Shown: one piece after another, positions 59,352 through 64,000 of the stretch
How positions within the stretch are numbered: the stretch's first letter is position 1
Layout of the letters: each line of letters starts with the position of its first letter
NCBI RefSeq assembly: GCF_013408565.1
Contig: NZ_JACBZX010000001.1
Span: 2,790,001 to 2,854,000, forward strand
DNA length: 64,000 bases
Direction: 5' to 3'
Source of the DNA: Janibacter alkaliphilus
GTDB taxonomy: Bacteria; Actinomycetota; Actinomycetes; Actinomycetales; Dermatophilaceae
Made by a program: the position numbers and the translations under genes
The notes under the pieces: model-generated
Seen by the model: only the letters and a program-made list of their open reading frames with translations
Databases searched by the model: none
Told to the model about the DNA's origin: nothing

Positions 59352-62033
59352 TCAGTGCGCCGCGTCGTGCCAGGTGCGGCCCACCCCGACGGAGACGTCC
59401 AGGGGTACGTCCATCTCGACGGCCGAGCCCATCTGCTCGCGCAGGATCGCCTCGACCTGCTCGGCCTCGCCCGGTGCCACCTCGACGACGAGCTCGTCGT
59501 GCACCTGCAGCAGCACCCGGGAGCGCAGCCCGGCCTGCTCCAGCGCCGCGACCGAGCGCAGCATGGCCACCTTCATGATGTCCGCCGCCGACCCCTGGAT
59601 AGGGGCGTTGAGCGCCATCCGCTCGGCCATCTGGCGCCGCTGCCGGTTCGAGCTGTCCAGGTCCGGCAGGTAGCGGCGCCGACCCATCATCGTCTCGGTG
59701 TAGCCCTGCTTCGCCGCCTCCTTGACGACCCCGTCGAGGTAGTCGCGCACCCCGCCGAAGCGCTCGAAGTACTCCTCCATGAGCGCGGTGGCCTCGGCGG
59801 TGCTGATCGTCAGCTGCTTGGACAGGCCGAAGGCGGACAGCCCGTAGGCCAGCCCGTAGGACATCGCCTTGACCTTGCTGCGCATCTCGCTGGTCACGCC
59901 CTCGGGCTCGACGCCGAAGACCCGTGCCCCGACGAAGCGGTGCAGGTCCTCGCCGGTGCGGAAGGCCTCGATGAGCCCCTCGTCGCCGGACAGGTGGGCC
60001 ATCACCCGCATCTCGATCTGGCTGTAGTCGGCCGACATCAGCGACTCGTAGCCCTCGCCGACGACGAAGACCTCGCGGATCCGTCGGCCGGCCTCGGTGC
60101 GGATCGGGATGTTCTGCAGGTTGGGGTCGGTCGAGGAGAGGCGTCCGGTCGCCGCGATGGTCTGCTGGTAGGTGGTGTGGATCCGGCCGTCGTCGGCGAC
60201 CGACTTGATCAGCCCCTCGACGGTGACCCGCAGCCGGGTGGCGTCGCGGTGGCGCAGCAACGCCTCGAGGAAGGGGTGCTCGGTCTTGGTGTAGAGGTCG
60301 GCGAGGGCGTCGGCGTCGGTGGTGTAGCCGGTCTTCGTCTTCCGGGTCTTGGGCAGCCCGAGCGTCTCGAAGAGGACGGTCTGCAGCTGCTTGGGCGAGC
60401 CGAGGTTGATCTGCTCGTCATCGATCGCCGCCCAGGCGTCCCGCTGGGCCTGCTCCACCCGGTCGGCGAAGCCGGCCTCCAGCTCGGTGAGCGCGTCGGT
60501 GTCCACGGCGATCCCGGCGGCCTCCATGTCGACGAGCACGTCCACCAGGGGCATCTCGACGTCGGTGAGCAGCGCCGTGCCACCCGTGCCCTCGACCTGC
60601 TCCAGCAGCACCGGCGCCAGCTCGGCGACGGCGGTGGCCCGGGTCATCGAGGCGCGGGCCGCCTCGTCGTCGTCCGCGGAGAAGTCGAGGGTGCCCTGGC
60701 TGCTGTCGTCCGGCGCCGCGTCGGCGGCGTGCAGGTCCCGGCCGAGGTGGCGGACGGTGAGGTCGCCGAGGTCGTAGCTGCGCTGGTCCGGGCGGACCAG
60801 GTAGGCGGCCAGCGCGGTGTCCACGGTCAGGCCCGCCAGCGGCAGCCCGGCCGCACGCAGCGCCAGCAGCGGCCCGTTGGCGTCGTGCATCGCCTTCGGC
60901 CGCTCCGGGTCGGCCAGCCAGGACCGCAGCGCGCTCTCGTCGTCGGCCGTGAGCGTCGCCGGGTGGACCCAGGCCCCGACACCGCTGTCGGTGGCCAGGC
61001 CGAGACCGGTGACGTCGCCCCTCCCGCGGCCCCAGGTGCCACTGACGTCCAGCCCGAGCCGCGCCCCGCCCGGGGCGTGCTCGGCGAGCCAGCCCGCGAG
61101 CTCACCCTCGCCGAGCACCTCGCCGGCGACCTCGACCCCACCGCTGACCTCGCCCTGCTCGGTGGCGAAGGTCTCGAAGAGCCGGTCCCGCAGCACCCGG
61201 AACTCCAGGCTGTCGAAGAGGGTGTGCACCTGCTCGCGGTCCCACTCCCGGCGCGCCAGGTCGTCCACCGAGACCGGCAGTGAGACGTCCCGGACGAGCT
61301 CGTTGAGCCGGCGGTTGCGCAGCACCTGGTCGAGGTGGTCGCGCAGGCTCTGCCCGGCCTTGCCGGTGACCTGGTCGACCGCGCCGACGAGCCCGGTGAG
61401 GTCGCCGTGCGCGGTGAGCCACTTGGCCGCCGTCTTCGGCCCGACCCCGGGCACGCCGGGCAGGTTGTCGCTGGACTCGCCGACGAGCGCGGCCAGGTCG
61501 CTGTAGCGCTCCGGCGGCACCCCGTACTTCTCCTCGACCGCCGCCGGGGTCATCCGGGCCAGGTCGGAGACCCCCTTGCGCGGGTAGAGCACGGTGGTGC
61601 TGGGGCCCACCAGCTGCAGGGTGTCCCGGTCGCCGGAGCAGACGAGGACCTCCATGTCCTGCTGCTGGCCCTGGGTGGCGAGGGTGGCGATGATGTCGTC
61701 GGCCTCGAAGCCGTCGACCTCCAGGTGGGTGATCCGCAGCGCGTCGAGCACCTCCTTCAGCAGCGGCACCTGACCGGCGAAGGCGTCCGGGGTGGCCGAG
61801 CGGCCCGCCTTGTACTCGGTGTACTCCTCGCTGCGGAAGGTCTGCCGGGAGACGTCGAAGGCCACCGCGAGGTGGGTGGGCTCCTCGTCCCGGAGCACGT
61901 TGATGAGCATCGCCACGAAGCCGTAGACCCCGTTGGTGTGCTGCCCCGTGCTCGTCGAGAAGTTCTCCGCGGGCAGCGCGAAGAACGCCCGGTACGCCAG
62001 GGAGTGCCCGTCCAGCAGCATCAGTCGACTCAC
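59352..62033 (-). CDS. polA: DNA polymerase I
   Basis: An 893-residue repair and lagging-strand polymerase. The 5'-3' exonuclease covers residues 1-290 (LMLLDGHSLAYRAFFALP, VAFDVSRQTFR, GFEADDIIATLA, GVPGVGPKTAAKWL). The middle exonuclease-like domain (about 310-490) lacks the catalytic acidic residues: motif I reads RLGLDVSG and motif II AMHDANGPLLAL, so proofreading is probably absent, as in mycobacterial PolA. The polymerase has TGRLSSTDPNLQNIPIR, SADYSQIEMRV near residue 668 and LQVHDELVVEV near 847. GTG at 62033 lies 7 nt after TAGGGT; the frame is open upstream without better signals. Confidence 0.96.
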   Translation of the reverse strand: MSRLMLLDGHSLAYRAFFALPAENFSTSTGQHTNGVYGFVAMLINVLRDEEPTHLAVAFDVSRQTFRSEEYTEYKAGRSATPDAFAGQVPLLKEVLDALRITHLEVDGFEADDIIATLATQGQQQDMEVLVCSGDRDTLQLVGPSTTVLYPRKGVSDLARMTPAAVEEKYGVPPERYSDLAALVGESSDNLPGVPGVGPKTAAKWLTAHGDLTGLVGAVDQVTGKAGQSLRDHLDQVLRNRRLNELVRDVSLPVSVDDLARREWDREQVHTLFDSLEFRVLRDRLFETFATEQGEVSGGVEVAGEVLGEGELAGWLAEHAPGGARLGLDVSGTWGRGRGDVTGLGLATDSGVGAWVHPATLTADDESALRSWLADPERPKAMHDANGPLLALRAAGLPLAGLTVDTALAAYLVRPDQRSYDLGDLTVRHLGRDLHAADAAPDDSSQGTLDFSADDDEAARASMTRATAVAELAPVLLEQVEGTGGTALLTDVEMPLVDVLVDMEAAGIAVDTDALTELEAGFADRVEQAQRDAWAAIDDEQINLGSPKQLQTVLFETLGLPKTRKTKTGYTTDADALADLYTKTEHPFLEALLRHRDATRLRVTVEGLIKSVADDGRIHTTYQQTIAATGRLSSTDPNLQNIPIRTEAGRRIREVFVVGEGYESLMSADYSQIEMRVMAHLSGDEGLIEAFRTGEDLHRFVGARVFGVEPEGVTSEMRSKVKAMSYGLAYGLSAFGLSKQLTISTAEATALMEEYFERFGGVRDYLDGVVKEAAKQGYTETMMGRRRYLPDLDSSNRQRRQMAERMALNAPIQGSAADIMKVAMLRSVAALEQAGLRSRVLLQVHDELVVEVAPGEAEQVEAILREQMGSAVEMDVPLDVSVGVGRTWHDAAH

Positions 62034-62040
62034 GGGCCCG

Positions 62041-62046
62041 ACCCTA
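62041..62046 (-). promoter_or_regulatory. Leaderless-type -10 box of polA
   Basis: TAGGGT on the minus strand ends 7 nt before the polA GTG; the 7-nt gap is pure GC with no Shine-Dalgarno. Confidence 0.5.
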
Positions 62047-62166
62047 TCTGCGTGCTCCGACAGCGTCAGCGGCCGACGTGGCCGCCGCCCGGTACCGACT
62101 GTCACGGCCTCGTGGAGAGCACCGTCGGGAATCGCGCCGAAAGGCCGGACGGGCTGCACTCTGGCC

Positions 62167-62172
62167 TATGGT
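62167..62172 (+). promoter_or_regulatory. Candidate -10 box for the thioesterase gene
   Basis: TATGGT lies 40 nt before ATG 62213, giving a leader of about 33 nt that contains the ribosome binding site GAGGAGA. Confidence 0.45.
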
Positions 62173-62212
62173 TGGCTCCGCAGATCAACCGTGCCCTGTG
62201 CGAGGAGAACCG

Positions 62213-62626
62213 ATGACCGACCCGCAGCCAGCTCTGACCCCTGCGCTGGCGCGCCGCGAGGTGGGCGCGCTCGCCGCACGGATGGGCATCGAGGTGGTCG
62301 AGGCGTCCCCGGAGCGCGTGGTGGCGACCATGCCGGTCGCCGACAACACGCAGCCCTACGGCCTTCTCCACGGTGGCGCCTCGGTCGTGCTCGCCGAGAC
62401 CCTCGGCTCGATCGGCTCGGCGCTGCACGCCGGTCAGGGCCGGGTCGCGGTCGGGATCGAGATCAACGCCACGCATCACCGCTCAGCGACCGAGGGCGTG
62501 GTCACAGGGGTGGCCACCCCGCTCACCCGGGGGCGCACACTGGCGTCCTACGAGGTGGTCATCACCGACGAGCAGGACCGCCGCGTGTGCACCTCGCGCA
62601 TCTCCTGCCTGGTGCGCGACGCGTGA
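62213..62626 (+). CDS. PaaI-family hotdog-fold thioesterase
   Basis: A 137-residue acyl-CoA thioesterase of the PaaI/MenI type. The core has QPYGLLHGGASVVLAETLGSIGS near residue 47, with the HGG turn and the catalytic acidic residue in LAETLGS, followed by GIEINATHHRSATEG. Relatives hydrolyse 1,4-dihydroxy-2-naphthoyl-CoA in menaquinone synthesis or phenylacetyl-type CoA esters; the substrate here cannot be fixed, as no menaquinone genes are near. ATG at 62213 has GAGGAG ahead, inside a longer open frame. Confidence 0.88.
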   Translation: MTDPQPALTPALARREVGALAARMGIEVVEASPERVVATMPVADNTQPYGLLHGGASVVLAETLGSIGSALHAGQGRVAVGIEINATHHRSATEGVVTGVATPLTRGRTLASYEVVITDEQDRRVCTSRISCLVRDA

Positions 62627-62633
62627 CTGATCT

Positions 62634-64000
62634 GTGAGACCGGCACGGCGGTCGAGCCGGCGCCCCGCTCGGCGACCCGACCTGCTGCGCCGGGCGTGGG
62701 AGAGCGACCTGGCGCGAACCGCCCGACATCTCCGCTCGTACCCGTCGGGCCCGGGCCTGGGCCTGGTGCTGCAGCTCGCGTGCCTGCTGGGTCCCGGATG
62801 GGCCTTCGTCAAGGCCGTGCGGATCGACTGGACACCCGAGGGCGACGACGCGATGATCGCCCTCCGCGCGATGGACGTCTTCTCCACCTCCCCTCCGGTC
62901 ATGGGTCAGCGCTCGACCAGCGGGATGAACGACCCGAGCCTGGCCTCCCACCACCTCGGCCCTCTGGAGTACTACCTGTTGGCGCCGCTGGGTGAGCTCT
63001 TCGGCTGGGCACCCTGGAGCATCGCACTGACCATGTGCTTGCTGGCCGCCGCCTGCTCGCTCATCACCGTGCGTGGCGCGCTGCACCTCGGTGGTCCCGT
63101 GGCCGCATGCGGCGCCCTCGGGACGGTCCTGCTGACCCAGTGGGCTATCGGCGTGGAGGGGATGTTCCGACCCTTCAACCCCTACCCCGCTCTGCTCGCC
63201 CTGCTCGCCGTCATGGTGCTCGCCTGGGCCCTGCTCGTCGGACGCTGGTGGGCGGCGCCGCCTTTCGTCGTGCTCGTGTCCCTCGTGGCCCAGGCGAACC
63301 TCGCCTATGCCCCGATCGCCGTGGGCCTCGGCCTCGGTACGCTGCTGCTCGCCGGGGTCTCGGCGAGGCGCGGTCGATGGGTCTACGAGGGCCGAGAGCG
63401 AGGACCGTACCGGCAGCGCAATCGCAAGCCGCCTCGGGACCACGTCGGTGACCACAGCCTGCTCGGACGCATGCCTCGTCCGCTCGTCTGGGCCACGGTC
63501 CTGCTGATCCTCTGCTGGCTCCCCTCCACGGTCGAGCTGTTCCTGTACGAGCCGAACAACGCCACCCAGCTCTACCGCTACGCGACCGCCCCGGATGACC
63601 CGCGGCGCGGCCTCAACGTCGAGGGGATGCTCCACCTCCTGGAGATCTTCGCCCCGGGGCCCGGCGGCTTCGGCCAGCTCACCCCGGACCTGACACTCCA
63701 GAGGAACCCGGCGATGATGCTGGTCGGCGTCCTGGTCATCCTGCTCGGGGTGCTCGGCTGCTCTCGGGTCGGGCTCCGTCCCGGACGCAGCAACGCGGTG
63801 CTGCCCTGCCGGGTGGCTACCGCTGGACTGCTGGGCGGCGCAGTCAGCGCCGCGCTGCTGCCGACCGGCCTGATCGCCCCCTACTATGTGGCGCTCCACC
63901 TGCCTCTGGCGACCTTCACCTGGTTCGCGGTGCTGTGGCGGATGTACGCCGCGATGCCCGGCGCGCGCAATCGACCCACGACAAGGGTGCGCCACGCATT
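62634..64000 (+). CDS. GT-C-like polytopic membrane protein, truncated by window end
   Basis: An open frame from GTG 62634 to the window end encodes 455 residues without a stop. After a basic N-terminus (MRPARRSSRRPARRPD) there is a first membrane segment near residue 45-62, then an external loop WTPEGDDAMIALRAMD, whose Asp pair resembles the catalytic acidic residues of GT-C transferases. At least seven more hydrophobic segments follow. It starts 8 nt after the thioesterase stop with no clear ribosome binding site. Codon use is a little less strict than in neighbours (more CGA, AGG, TTG). A glycosyltransferase role is inferred from topology only. Confidence 0.75.
   Translation, partial: MRPARRSSRRPARRPDLLRRAWESDLARTARHLRSYPSGPGLGLVLQLACLLGPGWAFVKAVRIDWTPEGDDAMIALRAMDVFSTSPPVMGQRSTSGMNDPSLASHHLGPLEYYLLAPLGELFGWAPWSIALTMCLLAAACSLITVRGALHLGGPVAACGALGTVLLTQWAIGVEGMFRPFNPYPALLALLAVMVLAWALLVGRWWAAPPFVVLVSLVAQANLAYAPIAVGLGLGTLLLAGVSARRGRWVYEGRERGPYRQRNRKPPRDHVGDHSLLGRMPRPLVWATVLLILCWLPSTVELFLYEPNNATQLYRYATAPDDPRRGLNVEGMLHLLEIFAPGPGGFGQLTPDLTLQRNPAMMLVGVLVILLGVLGCSRVGLRPGRSNAVLPCRVATAGLLGGAVSAALLPTGLIAPYYVALHLPLATFTWFAVLWRMYAAMPGARNRPTTRVRHA

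Overview
The window comes from a very GC-rich actinobacterium. Evidence is the strong G/C third-position bias, many GTG starts, the actinobacterial proteins OpcA, RbpA and WhiA, the order uvrC-rapZ-yvcK-whiA-gap-pgk-tpiA-secG-rbpA, and DUF3367 (AftD-type) and DUF3068 membrane proteins. The gene set would suit a relative of the Intrasporangiaceae/Ornithinimicrobium group, but that placement is inference. No tRNA, rRNA, CRISPR array, insertion sequence or prophage was seen. No stretch over 300 bases lacks a gene; the longest gap, 30952-31231, holds the rpsA promoter and leader.

Layout. (1) 1-5808: pentose phosphate operon tal-pgi-zwf-opcA-pgl, genes coupled by 4-nt overlaps. (2) 5858-14803, minus strand: rbpA, secG, triose-phosphate glycolysis (tpiA-pgk-gap), the whiA-yvcK-rapZ regulatory trio and uvrC. 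(3) 14854-31231: an orphan AbiEi/DUF559 protein, an Hsp31-like protein, a Rieske lipoprotein, uvrA with a histone-like tail, a GH15 glycosidase, an MBL hydrolase, an EamA exporter, a TerC protein behind a yybP-ykoY manganese riboswitch, uvrB, coaE-GrpB and rpsA. (4) 31232-59321: a cell-surface glycan locus with UDP-glucuronate decarboxylase, a DUF3068 protein, a heptose set (hddA-gmhA-gmhB), two acyltransferases, two giant DUF3367 GT-C proteins, two GT4 and one GT2 transferases, four methyltransferases counting the one at 31232, a flippase and a sugar nucleotidyltransferase. (5) 59352-64000: polA, a PaaI-type thioesterase and a GT-C-like membrane protein cut by the window end.

How it fits together. 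The first 10 kb is central carbon metabolism: fructose-6-P and glucose-6-P enter the oxidative branch, and triose phosphates run through glycolysis. Sedoheptulose-7-P from the same pentose phosphate reactions is the precursor for the heptose genes at 34-36 kb. Those genes, with UDP-xylose synthesis, the transferases and the flippase, look like a machine that builds and exports an acylated, methylated surface polysaccharide. Its core resembles the mycobacterial Rv0224c-Rv0236c neighbourhood around aftD.

The most notable non-gene signals are three copies of a roughly 70-76-bp three-hairpin element, each following a gene in the sense direction; a manganese riboswitch whose alternative hairpin would hide the terC ribosome binding site; seven genes with TAnnnT boxes 6-7 nt before the start codon, including all of uvrA, uvrB and uvrC; and two sugar-pathway genes that appear to start with CTG in CTGA overlaps. 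A 51-residue membrane protein gene (44742-44897) and the 3'-truncated gene from 62634 are easy to miss.
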